Positions 1 to 6,419 are shown, counted from the first letter of the stretch. The stretch is DNA of 6,997 nucleotides from DSAR01 sp034437315 (GCA_034437315.1 DAOTUC010000278.1:1-6997); one strand, 5' to 3'. Translations and numbers: made by a program. The notes: generated by a model not told the origin, from the letters alone.

Positions 1-4
1 CTTT

Positions 5-26
5 TAGGGGCGCTGAAGCGCCTACT
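5..26. repeat. Short GC-rich palindrome, possible dispersed intergenic repeat
   Basis: The sequence folds as ggcgc-TGAA-gcgcc (9-22) with flanking partial complementarity. Read on the minus strand it is gtaggcgcttcagcgcc, which resembles short palindromes I associate with intergenic DNA of Chloroflexota and some other phyla. That resemblance is from memory and not verified. It could equally be the terminator hairpin of a gene lying to the left of the window, although there is no clean T-tract. Confidence 0.4.
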
Positions 27-81
27 ACGAACAAGCCCTCGGTTTATTGAGAGGTACGTTCCAAACGCCTATCTGTCTGGT

Positions 82-110
82 ATGACAACCGCATGCAGAT
101 ATGGTACAAT
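82..110 (+). promoter_or_regulatory. Sigma70-type promoter for ligA
   Basis: The -35 box ATGACA (82-87, one mismatch to TTGACA) is followed by a 17-bp spacer and the -10 box TACAAT (105-110). The -10 box is preceded by TGG, an extended -10 motif. Transcription would start near 117 and give a leader of about 115 nt before ligA. The leader contains an inverted repeat, gcttgca (168-174) with tgcaagc (197-203), of uncertain meaning. Confidence 0.7.
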
Positions 111-231
111 AATGGCGATAGCCAACCTGTGCCAGCCGAGTCGCGACCGGCGAAATTTGACCAGATCGCTTGCATTATACCGAGTTCCATATCGTTTGCA
201 AGCCGAGTTTTGAGAGAAGGGGATAAGTTCA

Positions 232-2262
232 ATGGATGACGTTAGAAATCGTATCGACCAATTGCGCCGGCAGATCCGTTATCACAACTACCGCTATTAC
301 GTGTTGAACGATCCCGCGATCAGCGACGCCGAGTACGACGCGCTGATGGACGAATTGCGGGCGCTGGAAGCGGAGCATCCGGAGTTGGTCACACCGGATT
401 CGCCCACCCAGCGGGTTGGGCCGGAACCGGCCGAGGGATTCGTCAAAGTCGAGCACCCGGCGCCCATTCTCAGCCTGGATAAAGCGAGCGACGGGCCGGA
501 GATCCGCGCCTGGTGGGAACGGGTGAGCAAGTTTATGCCGGAGGACGCCCCGCCGCCGACCTGGGTCGTCGAGCCGAAGCTGGACGGCCTGACGGTGGTG
601 TTGCATTACGAAGACGGGGTCTTCACCCTGGGCGCCACGCGGGGCGACGGGACAGTGGGCGAGGATGTGACGAGCAACCTGCGCACCGTCCGCGCGCTGC
701 CGCTGCGCATCCCCGCGCGGCCTGACGGGCCGTTTCCGCCGCCGCGCTTGGTCGTGCGCGGCGAGGCCATCATGCGGATTGAGGATTTCAACGCGCTCAA
801 CGAGCGCCAGGTCGAGGCGGAGGAAAAGCCCTTCGCCAATCCCCGCAACGCGGCAGCGGGCAGCCTGCGCCAACTCGACCCCAGCGTCACCGCCGCGCGG
901 CCCCTCACACTGCTGTGCTACGCCATCGTCGACGCCGACGGCCCGACGCCGGAGACCCAGTGGAAGACGCTGGACTATCTGCGCCAGTTGGGCTTCCCCG
1001 TCTCCGACTACAACGCGCGCTTCGAGTTGTTGGATGAAGTCATCGCTTACTGCGAAAGTTGGATCGATAAGCGCGAGGAAGCGCCCTATGAGATTGACGG
1101 GCTGGTCATCAAAGTGAAGCACCTGCCGACCCAGAAGGCGATGGGCGTGGTGGGGCGCGCCCCCCGGGGCGGCGTGGCGTTCAAATTTCCCGGGCGCGAG
1201 GCCACGACCGAGCTGTTGGGCATCGGCGTCAACGTGGGGCGCACCGGCGCGCTGACGCCTTACGCGATGCTGGAACCGGTCCAGTTGGGCGGCGTGACGA
1301 TCCAGAAGGCCACCCTGCACAATTTTGAGGATTTGCAGCGCAAGGACATCCGTGTCGGGGATACGGTAATCGTCCGCCGGGCGGGCGACGTGATCCCATA
1401 CGTCGTCGGGCCGGTGGTGGAGAAGCGCACGGGCGACGAGCAGATCTACCAGTTGCCCACCGTCTGCCCCTCCTGCGGCGAGCCGGTCGATTCGGCAGGG
1501 GAAGAGGTCGCCGTCTATTGCACCAACGTCGCTTGCCCGGAACAACGCGTGCGCCGGGTCAACCATTTCGCCTCCGTGATGGACATTGAGGGGTTGGGCG
1601 AGCGCACAGCGCAACGTCTGGTGGATCAAAGCCTGGTGCAGGACGCGGCCGATCTCTACTACGTGGAACGGGATAACCTGTTGGGACTGGAAGGCTTCGC
1701 CGAGAAGAGCGCCGACAACCTGTTGAACGCCATCGAGGCGAGCAAGACGCGCCCGCTGGCCCAGCTGTTGGCTGCGTTGGGCATCCGCGGCGTGGGCTCG
1801 ACCGTGGCCCAGATGCTGGCCCAACAGTATCACTCGCTGGACGCGCTGGCGGCGGCCGAGCAAGACGCGCTGGCGGCTATTGAGGGAATAGGTCCGCACA
1901 CCGCCGAGGCGGTCGCGGCCTGGTTCTCCCACCCGCGCAATCAGGCTTTCGTCGATAAGCTCCGACAGGCGGGCGTAAAGCTGGAAGAGACGCCTAGCGA
2001 GACGTCGCCCGACGCATCTGACGAAGGGCCGCTCAGCGGATTGACCTTTGTGATCACCGGCGCGCTCTCCCGCCCCCGGAAGGAGATCGCGGCCGAGATT
2101 GAGCGACACGGCGGCCGGGTGACCGGCAGTGTGAGCGGCAACACCGATTACCTGGTGGCGGGCGAGTCGCCCGGCGGCTCCAAACTTCGCCAGGCCCAGC
2201 AACTGGAGACCCCCATCATCGACGAGGCCCAGTTGCAGGCGTTGATCGGATCGCAAACATAA
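232..2262 (+). CDS. ligA: NAD+-dependent DNA ligase LigA
   Basis: Seals nicks in duplex DNA during replication and repair, using NAD+ to form a ligase-AMP intermediate. The protein is 676 aa, the usual length for bacterial LigA, with every expected domain. The N-terminal NMN-binding Ia region (RYHNYRYYVLNDPAISDAEYD, about 16-36) precedes the adenylation domain, whose catalytic lysine is K116 in EPKLDG. SLDKA (81-85), RGDG (137-140), the signature around 202-216 (NPRNAAAGSLRQLD), EIDGLVIKV (287-295) and FKFP (317-320) follow. The OB fold comes next, then a zinc finger with C412, C415, C430 and C435, helix-hairpin-helix repeats (about 448-560) and a C-terminal BRCT domain (about 600-676). The ATG has a purine-rich ribosome binding site, agaagggg (215-222), 9 nt upstream. 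A sigma70-type promoter precedes it. The gene converges on rseP. It appears intact, so the identification is firm. One departure is RAPRGG at 309-314 where many homologues have RAPRW. Confidence 0.98.
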   Translation: MDDVRNRIDQLRRQIRYHNYRYYVLNDPAISDAEYDALMDELRALEAEHPELVTPDSPTQRVGPEPAEGFVKVEHPAPILSLDKASDGPEIRAWWERVSKFMPEDAPPPTWVVEPKLDGLTVVLHYEDGVFTLGATRGDGTVGEDVTSNLRTVRALPLRIPARPDGPFPPPRLVVRGEAIMRIEDFNALNERQVEAEEKPFANPRNAAAGSLRQLDPSVTAARPLTLLCYAIVDADGPTPETQWKTLDYLRQLGFPVSDYNARFELLDEVIAYCESWIDKREEAPYEIDGLVIKVKHLPTQKAMGVVGRAPRGGVAFKFPGREATTELLGIGVNVGRTGALTPYAMLEPVQLGGVTIQKATLHNFEDLQRKDIRVGDTVIVRRAGDVIPYVVGPVVEKRTGDEQIYQLPTVCPSCGEPVDSAGEEVAVYCTNVACPEQRVRRVNHFASVMDIEGLGERTAQRLVDQSLVQDAADLYYVERDNLLGLEGFAEKSADNLLNAIEASKTRPLAQLLAALGIRGVGSTVAQMLAQQYHSLDALAAAEQDALAAIEGIGPHTAEAVAAWFSHPRNQAFVDKLRQAGVKLEETPSETSPDASDEGPLSGLTFVITGALSRPRKEIAAEIERHGGRVTGSVSGNTDYLVAGESPGGSKLRQAQQLETPIIDEAQLQALIGSQT

Positions 2263-2294
2263 GGTTATCCTTCATAGCTCACGGATGAACACAG

Positions 2295-2390
2295 TTAAGA
2301 GACCCTTAAAAAATTCGCTCAGAGGCCCGTCCTCGGGCCGATTAGCGCCCCCGGGACGGTGGCTAGAGCAATTATTTGAGTCTCCCTTAA
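2295..2390. repeat. Long imperfect inverted repeat between convergent ligA and rseP, likely bidirectional terminator
   Basis: The outer arms run from ttaag/agac near 2295-2303 and aattcgctc (2312-2320) to gagcaatt (2366-2373), gagtct (2378-2383) and cttaa (2386-2390). Inside is a GC-rich stem: ccgtcc-t-cggg (2327-2337) pairs with cccgggacgg (2350-2359) through one bulged T. An alternative small hairpin, ggcccg-tcct-cgggcc (2324-2339), competes with it. Its place between two converging stop codons suits transcription termination in both directions. The arm ends also resemble the palindromic element at 6897-6993, so it may be a member of a mobile palindrome family. Confidence 0.6.
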
Positions 2391-2401
2391 TTTATCGCCC
2401 C

Positions 2402-3730
2402 TTACTTTAACAGCGACCAGGGGATGATCGGATTGACCAGATCCTGAAACATAATCAGACCCATCAGGCCGACCAGGATCATCAGGCCGATGAGGTGGAG
2501 TATCGCCTCACGCTCCGGCGAGACCCGGCGCCCTCGTATGGCCTCAATCAAAACGAAGAGAATGCGCCCGCCGTCCAGGGCCGGGATCGGCAGGAGATTG
2601 GTCAAGCCCAGGGCCAGGCTGACGAGCGAAGTGGTGTGCAGGATCGGGAAAGCCAGCTTCCATTCGATGCTTTGCTTAAGTGTTATAGCCATCACCTCGC
2701 TGATGCCGACCATGCTGGCCGGGCGGGCTTCCTGGGGAGAGACCTCTCCCTGGGCCAATTGGAAGGGAAGTCGCACCGTGGCCGCCATAGCGTTTCCCAG
2801 ATCGGCGAAGGCGGCTTTGAACGCTTCGACCGGCCGGTAGCGGCGAACGCCTTCCTGGTCGGGCCAGAGTCCCATGACAATGCCGAGCAGGCCATACCCC
2901 TCTTCGGAGATCTGGGGTGTGGCGCTCACGCTCATCCTTTCACCGTCTCGCAAGATGAGCAGTTCGACGCGCTCTCCTGGCGCTGCGCGAATGATGCGCT
3001 GGAGTTGGGCCATCCCCTCCTCAATGCGCTCGCCGTCGACGGAGAGGACGATATCACCGGGCTGCAATCCGGCGGCTTCGGCTGCGCTATTCTCCTGGAC
3101 GTTGGCGATTTCTACCGCCCATTTCTCCGGGTGACCGGCGGTGTAAGCGCCGAAAAGCAGTAGGACAGCAGCGAGGATGTTGAACACTGAACCGGCCGCC
3201 AGGACAGCGACGCGCCAGCGTTTAGGTTGGGCGGCCAGGCTGCGGGGGTCCGAGGGGTCCTCTTCGCCCGTCATTTTGGTGAAACCGCCCATCGGCAACC
3301 AGTTGAGGCTGTAGAGGGTGCCTGGTTCCAGGGCGGTCACTTTGCCCCGTAGGTACAATTGATCGTCTGATGGTTGTGCGCTGATCGACGGATGCGCTGT
3401 CTCCAACGCCGAAACTTCCAGGCGTTGGAGTTGGGGATGCTCTTCGTCCTCTTGCTTGATGGCGACGGCGTCGGCATATATCCCCATGGCGAGATCCTCC
3501 GGCAGATTAAAACCCGACGGGATGGTGATCTTTGCGTCGCCGATTTTGATGTAACCCCGATCGCGCCAGAGTTTGAACATTCGGGGGGGGTAACCCAACC
3601 CGAATTCCTCTACGCGCACGTTGGCCAACTTGGCAAGGGCGAAGTGTCCCAATTCGTGTATGAGGATGATAGGCGCGACGGCGACGATAAGCGTGCCGAT
3701 CAACCACATAGCGATGATAATCCATTCCAT
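2402..3730 (-). CDS. rseP: Site-2 protease family intramembrane zinc metalloprotease (M50, RseP-like) with extra insert
   Basis: Membrane-embedded zinc protease that cleaves transmembrane substrates such as anti-sigma factors or signal-peptide remnants; the substrate here is unknown. The 442-aa protein has an N-terminal TM segment carrying HELGH (25-29, zinc ligands H25 and H29, catalytic E26). A conserved SLNWLPMGGFTKM block (141-153) precedes a second TM (about 174-194). One PDZ domain follows (about 205-270), with GLQPGDIVLSVDGE at 221-234. The third metal-ligand region is NLLPIPALDGG (378-388, D386), and a final TM spans about 408-427. E. coli RseP has two PDZ domains; this one has one. 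An unusual stretch of about 80 residues (57-136) separates HELGH from the GGF loop. The ATG is preceded by AGGA 7 nt upstream, and that ribosome binding site straddles the edge of the 84-bp repeat. Transcription could start at the promoter at 4134-4162. The family assignment is firm; the symbol denotes the family rather than proven function in sigma-E signalling. Confidence 0.93.
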   Translation of the reverse strand: MEWIIIAMWLIGTLIVAVAPIILIHELGHFALAKLANVRVEEFGLGYPPRMFKLWRDRGYIKIGDAKITIPSGFNLPEDLAMGIYADAVAIKQEDEEHPQLQRLEVSALETAHPSISAQPSDDQLYLRGKVTALEPGTLYSLNWLPMGGFTKMTGEEDPSDPRSLAAQPKRWRVAVLAAGSVFNILAAVLLLFGAYTAGHPEKWAVEIANVQENSAAEAAGLQPGDIVLSVDGERIEEGMAQLQRIIRAAPGERVELLILRDGERMSVSATPQISEEGYGLLGIVMGLWPDQEGVRRYRPVEAFKAAFADLGNAMAATVRLPFQLAQGEVSPQEARPASMVGISEVMAITLKQSIEWKLAFPILHTTSLVSLALGLTNLLPIPALDGGRILFVLIEAIRGRRVSPEREAILHLIGLMILVGLMGLIMFQDLVNPIIPWSLLK

Positions 3731-3738
3731 AATTCTAT

Positions 3739-3931
3739 CCTAACCTGGATTGAACCAGAGCTAAAAACGAGCCGTTGACCGCCAGATTCTTGCTCGCTGT
3801 GCAAGGATTCTATTGGTTAGGCCCTAACCTGGATGGAACCAGAGCTAAAAACGAGCCATTGACCGCCAGATTCCTGCTCGCTGTGCAAGGATTCTATTGG
3901 TTAGGCCCTAACCTGGACGGAACCAGAACTT
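3739..3931. repeat. 84-bp tandem direct repeat, about 2.3 copies
   Basis: Copy 1 is 3739-3822 and copy 2 is 3823-3906, with only 3 mismatches in 84 positions. A truncated third copy covers about 3907-3931. Every unit begins cctaacc and ends ggttaggc, so each is bounded by short inverted repeats and each junction forms ggttagg-c-cctaacc. Inside a unit, ctgg/ccag flank a small loop, and cgagc pairs with gctcg. The 7 bases attctat at 3732-3738, between copy 1 and the rseP start, match the tail of a unit lacking the last 9 bases. No open reading frame runs through the array. The near identity of the copies suggests recent duplication or homogenisation. Confidence 0.92.
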
Positions 3932-3962
3932 AAGAAAAAACGTGATATCGGTGATGCAATTG

Positions 3963-4014
3963 CTCAGCCTACTATTCGTTCAGCGTGGACTTTGGTCCGG
4001 CGGGAGTAGCTGAG
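3963..4014. ncRNA. Candidate structured RNA element of unknown class
   Basis: The outer stem pairs ctcag (3963-3967) with ctgag (4010-4014), then, across a bulged C at 3968, ctact (3969-3973) with agtag (4005-4009), for 10 base pairs in all. It encloses a second hairpin, ggac-tttg-gtcc (3987-3998), leaving single-stranded attcgttcagcgt and ggcggg segments. Immediately to the right, tagtc (4015-4019) can pair with gacta (4032-4036), which would compete with the base of the strong hairpin at 4033-4068. The arrangement resembles a small leader RNA or sRNA with a terminator on the plus strand, or part of the rseP leader on the minus strand. I compared it mentally with tRNA, SRP RNA, 6S and common riboswitches and recognise none of them. 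The strand is undecided. Confidence 0.35.
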
Positions 4015-4032
4015 TAGTCGCTCGATAGTGTG

Positions 4033-4068
4033 ACTAAGAAGCGGGCGTGCAAACGCCCGCTTCTTAGT
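4033..4068. terminator. Perfect 16-bp stem-loop, probable bidirectional terminator
   Basis: The arm actaagaagcgggcgt (4033-4048) pairs perfectly with acgcccgcttcttagt (4053-4068) around the tetraloop gcaa. The GC core is flanked by aagaa and ttctt, so on either strand a T-rich stretch follows the core. The loop is a GNRA tetraloop when read on the plus strand. On the minus strand it lies about 60-90 nt downstream of the predicted start site at 4127, where it could end the yajC operon transcript or attenuate transcription into rseP. The T-tract is short, so efficiency is uncertain. Confidence 0.75.
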
Positions 4069-4133
4069 GATCGGTTTCTAAAAATTTTTCTACGAAAATC
4101 TCCAGGGTCAATCGATTTCCCCAGTGTGGCGTT

Positions 4134-4162
4134 ATTATACCCTCAGCGGCTTAATCTCGCAA
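4134..4162 (-). promoter_or_regulatory. Sigma70-type promoter upstream of rseP, inside the end of the kinase-like gene
   Basis: Read on the minus strand, the -35 box TTGCGA (4162-4157) is followed by a 17-bp spacer and a perfect -10 box TATAAT (4139-4134). Transcription would start near 4127. The -35 box overlaps the last codons of the preceding gene. The first structures downstream are the strong hairpin at 4033-4068 and then the 84-bp repeats, so the product is either a short RNA of about 95 nt or a long-leader rseP transcript. Confidence 0.65.
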
Positions 4163-4510
4163 CATTTCGATGAAAGACATCGTTTCTTCGACGATTTCCT
4201 CCGGCGTCAGATGGTCGGTTTGGATGTATAGGTCCGCGTGGGCCTGAGCGTGACGCAAACGCTGGTTCAGCCGGCGCCACGAATTGGCTTTGATGGGCGT
4301 CGAGCGGCGCTGGCGGGCGACCTCCCACGACACATCTAAATAGACGAGCAGGTCAGGCCGGGTGAAGCGCTGCCACATATCGGGGACGTAGGAATGCTCC
4401 TGGGCCGCTTCGCGGACGTGATAGCCGTGCGCCTTCAGCGCCCGCGCCAGCGTCGACTTCCCAGATGCGCAAGGTCCCACGACGGCGATGAGGGGCCGAG
4501 GTCGCTTCAC
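4151..4510 (-). CDS. Small P-loop kinase-like protein
   Basis: A 119-aa protein that probably binds ATP or GTP; its substrate is unknown. The N-terminus shows a hydrophobic strand and a Walker A loop, IAVVGPCASGKST (8-20, K18). LLVYLDVS (54-61, D59) resembles the strand that ends in an acidic residue in nucleoside and NMP kinases. An arginine-rich helix follows (RQRRSTPIKANSWRR, 66-80) and may serve as a lid or phosphate-binding segment. It is much shorter than most NMP kinases (about 180-220 aa), and I see no defined substrate-binding domain. It starts with GTG overlapping the stop codon of the upstream channel gene in GTGA, which implies translational coupling; GAGGA lies about 10 nt before the start. 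It is the last gene of the four-gene operon. Family membership as a P-loop phosphotransferase is likely, but no specific enzyme can be named. Confidence 0.8.
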   Translation of the reverse strand: MKRPRPLIAVVGPCASGKSTLARALKAHGYHVREAAQEHSYVPDMWQRFTRPDLLVYLDVSWEVARQRRSTPIKANSWRRLNQRLRHAQAHADLYIQTDHLTPEEIVEETMSFIEMLRD

Positions 4511-5658
4511 GCGCTTTTATTCCTCGGGGAACAGCGCGCCCACAGGTGCGCCCACAGGCGACCTAACCACGAGCGAGGGGTAAGCTGGCGCTCTTTTTCC
4601 AGCTTGCCGAGTCGCTCGCCGCTCATCAGGTGCAGTTGCGCCAGAGATTCCAGGGAGGCGAAGACGATGATGTGGTCATTGGCGTGGAGGACGACGTCGG
4701 GCGTGGGGTGGAGGTCCAGCGTATTGGGCCCCTGGCAGAGGATGATTGAAATATTGAGCATCTCTTCGATCTGGCCTATCGTACGTCCCACTATCGCCGA
4801 GTTGGGTTGGATCGTCGTCCGCGCGACGTTCATCAGCATGTCGTCCACGTAGAAGGAGTGATCGATTTGAGCGCGTGTGGCGGCGGCGGCGAAAACGGGC
4901 GCGGACAACGCCGAGGTGCTGAAGGCGGTGTGAATGCCGAATCCACTTTGCACCTTGTCCGCCAGTTGGGCGTCGAACATCCGCATGACGACCTTGATCT
5001 CAGGGTTAAGCATCCGGGCGTCCAGCGCGATGGCCAGGTTCGTCAGGTCGTCCTCTGTGCAGATAACGATGGCGGACGCCCGTTGAATCTGGGCTTGTTC
5101 CAATATATCCTCCTGGCGCGCGTCTCCTAACAACACCGGCACATTCATTTGTTGTATCTCATCCAGTAAGGGACTGTTGACGTTGCACTCAATACCAATC
5201 ACGTCTTCTTCCAGGCGGAGCAGGGCCTTGACGACCCGGTACCCAATGCGGCCCAATCCACAAATGATAATGTGATCCTGATAGGTCGATGCAATGGCCA
5301 TTTGCCAAGCCTCCTTTCGCTCTCGGATATTGAAAAGGGCTATCCCAAAGCGTAAGACGCCCTCAGCGACGACAGCCAATCCGACGGGGGGTAGAACGAA
5401 GAAGATGATTTGCAACCAGATCATCTCCGGGAAAGGGAGGTTGATCTCGGCGAAGATGAGCATAAAGCTGGTGTGGAGCGCCTGCGCCCATCCGATGGGC
5501 TGACCGGTATCGGGATGGATGTAGTAGAGGCGCAGGGATAGCGTCCCGATGCTGAGGAGTGTCACGAAGGCCAGCAGGGAGATGCGGAATTGGCGGACCA
5601 GCAAGCGAGCGTCACGCCATACCGCTTTTAAATTCCGGCGCAAATCATAGAACGGCAT
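4507..5658 (-). CDS. Two-TM RCK/TrkA-N domain protein, putative K+ channel or NAD-regulated ion protein
   Basis: A 383-aa membrane protein with the layout of a K+ channel subunit. TM1 is about 27-46, a re-entrant pore-like segment is about 57-78, TM2 is about 80-109, and cytoplasmic TrkA-type domains follow. The Rossmann domain starts at HIIICGLGRIGYRVV (129-143) with GxGxxG at 134-139. An acidic residue at E157 suits NAD(H) binding, and GDA at 178-180 and TEDD at 201-204 are typical of TrkA-N. An RCK-C-like domain spans about 268-337, and a basic tail ends the protein. The canonical TVGYG selectivity filter is absent; the equivalent position reads FAEINLPFPE (69-78). It may therefore conduct another ion or be a regulatory paralogue. 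The ATG is the first start available, because an in-frame stop lies 15 nt upstream. No good Shine-Dalgarno sequence is seen. It sits 20 nt after the phosphatase gene and overlaps the kinase-like gene by 4 nt. Confidence 0.88.
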   Translation of the reverse strand: MPFYDLRRNLKAVWRDARLLVRQFRISLLAFVTLLSIGTLSLRLYYIHPDTGQPIGWAQALHTSFMLIFAEINLPFPEMIWLQIIFFVLPPVGLAVVAEGVLRFGIALFNIRERKEAWQMAIASTYQDHIIICGLGRIGYRVVKALLRLEEDVIGIECNVNSPLLDEIQQMNVPVLLGDARQEDILEQAQIQRASAIVICTEDDLTNLAIALDARMLNPEIKVVMRMFDAQLADKVQSGFGIHTAFSTSALSAPVFAAAATRAQIDHSFYVDDMLMNVARTTIQPNSAIVGRTIGQIEEMLNISIILCQGPNTLDLHPTPDVVLHANDHIIVFASLESLAQLHLMSGERLGKLEKERQLTPRSWLGRLWAHLWARCSPRNKSA

Positions 5659-5678
5659 AGGGCGGCGTCCAAATCATC

Positions 5679-6401
5679 TCATAAGGGTACGCGGAGCGCC
5701 AGGCGGCGAACGTTATCGCCGCTGAGATCGGTGATGCGCAAAACTAATACGCTGATGTCGTCGCGCGGGCGGTTTTCGTCCAGCGCCAACGCCTGTTCAA
5801 TCAAGCGATCGGCCAATTGTTGGGCGGTGGGCTCTTGTGTAATGAGCGCTTTCACCACCCCCGGCGCGTCAAAGACGCGGGTAGAGCGCTGTCCGGCCGC
5901 CTCCAGGCCATCCGTGTAGATCACGGCGATGGTTCCGGGCAGCAATGGAAGCTCCGTAATCTCCGGCTTGGTGTCTTGATAGACGCCAATGGGGCTTGAT
6001 GGCATATCGAGCAGGTGAAAATTCCCATCGGGCGTGTAGATGATGATCGGGCAATGGCTGTTTCGCGAAAGGACCAATGTTTCGGAGACCAGATCGACCG
6101 AGATGATATTCAACGTCGCCGAGACCTTGCCCCCTTTGTACGTATAGAGATAATCGTGCGCCGCGCGGGCCGCTGCCCCATCCCGTACCCCCTCCGCCAG
6201 TTCCGAGACCGCCTTGCGGGCCACCAGATTGCTGATGGCTTTGGCCGCCCGGCCCGAACGTTGGCCATCAACCAGCACGAAAGAGAAACCGCCGCGCGGG
6301 CGCTCAATCATTTCCAGGGTGTCTCCGCTTTCGCTGGCGGCCCATTTGCCGACCTTGGCCACGGCGACGTCGATTTCTATGTGATGTTTCGCTTTTTTCA
6401 C
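5679..6401 (-). CDS. SpoIIE/PP2C-type serine phosphatase, stand-alone domain
   Basis: A 240-aa, probably cytoplasmic protein consisting of a single SpoIIE-like (PPM family) metal-dependent serine/threonine phosphatase domain. It is similar in size to RsbX and lacks sensor or membrane segments. The metal-binding acidic residues can be placed: D27 in ESGDT, D45 in LVDG, D164 in YTDGLEA and D214/D215 in RPRDDISVLVL. The motif after D45 reads DGQRSG (45-50), where the SpoIIE/RsbX pattern is usually DGxGxG, so one glycine is replaced by arginine. Such enzymes commonly dephosphorylate anti-anti-sigma proteins in partner-switching systems, but no kinase or STAS gene lies in this window. The start used is GTG at 6401, 18 nt after the yajC stop and in the same frame. 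No Shine-Dalgarno sequence is evident, so translation may depend on coupling. Fold and family are confident; the target protein is unknown. Confidence 0.87.
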   Translation of the reverse strand: MKKAKHHIEIDVAVAKVGKWAASESGDTLEMIERPRGGFSFVLVDGQRSGRAAKAISNLVARKAVSELAEGVRDGAAARAAHDYLYTYKGGKVSATLNIISVDLVSETLVLSRNSHCPIIIYTPDGNFHLLDMPSSPIGVYQDTKPEITELPLLPGTIAVIYTDGLEAAGQRSTRVFDAPGVVKALITQEPTAQQLADRLIEQALALDENRPRDDISVLVLRITDLSGDNVRRLALRVPL

Positions 6402-6419
6402 GTTGTCGTTTCGCTTTCG

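Larger units (their letters stand above)
3731..4150 (-). other. 420-bp gene-free, structured upstream region of rseP
   Basis: No credible coding sequence lies between the end of the kinase-like gene and rseP. Reading leftward on the minus strand, it holds a promoter (4162-4134), a weak AU-rich hairpin (about 4096-4122), a perfect strong hairpin (4033-4068), a foldable segment (3963-4014), a T6 run (minus-strand tttttt from the a-run at 3933-3938), and then the 84-bp repeats running up to the rseP ribosome binding site. If the promoter drives rseP, the leader would be about 400 nt, far longer than for the other genes here. Confidence 0.7.

Noticed and set aside
157..181. Second ligA promoter from TTGACC (157-162) to TATACC (176-181)
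   Set aside because: The spacer is only 13 bp, too short for a sigma70-type promoter.
44..232. 62-codon minus-strand open frame upstream of ligA
   Set aside because: It overlaps the ligA promoter and leader, shows no ribosome binding site, and its translation has no family features.
229..2256. 675-codon open frame on the minus strand, opposite ligA
   Set aside because: It mirrors ligA almost end to end. The translation is rich in Arg, His, Gln and Val with no recognisable domain, as expected for the antisense frame of a GC-rich gene, and it has no ribosome binding site of its own.
2495..3163. 222-codon plus-strand open frame inside rseP
   Set aside because: Antisense shadow of a clearly identified gene, with low-complexity composition.
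3739..3931. CRISPR array
   Set aside because: The 84-bp unit is repeated as a whole with no unique spacers, and no cas genes are nearby.
3961..4030. Possible tRNA-like fold
   Set aside because: There is no acceptor stem, no GTTCRA T-loop and no anticodon arm of correct size; only the bulged stem and inner hairpin remain.
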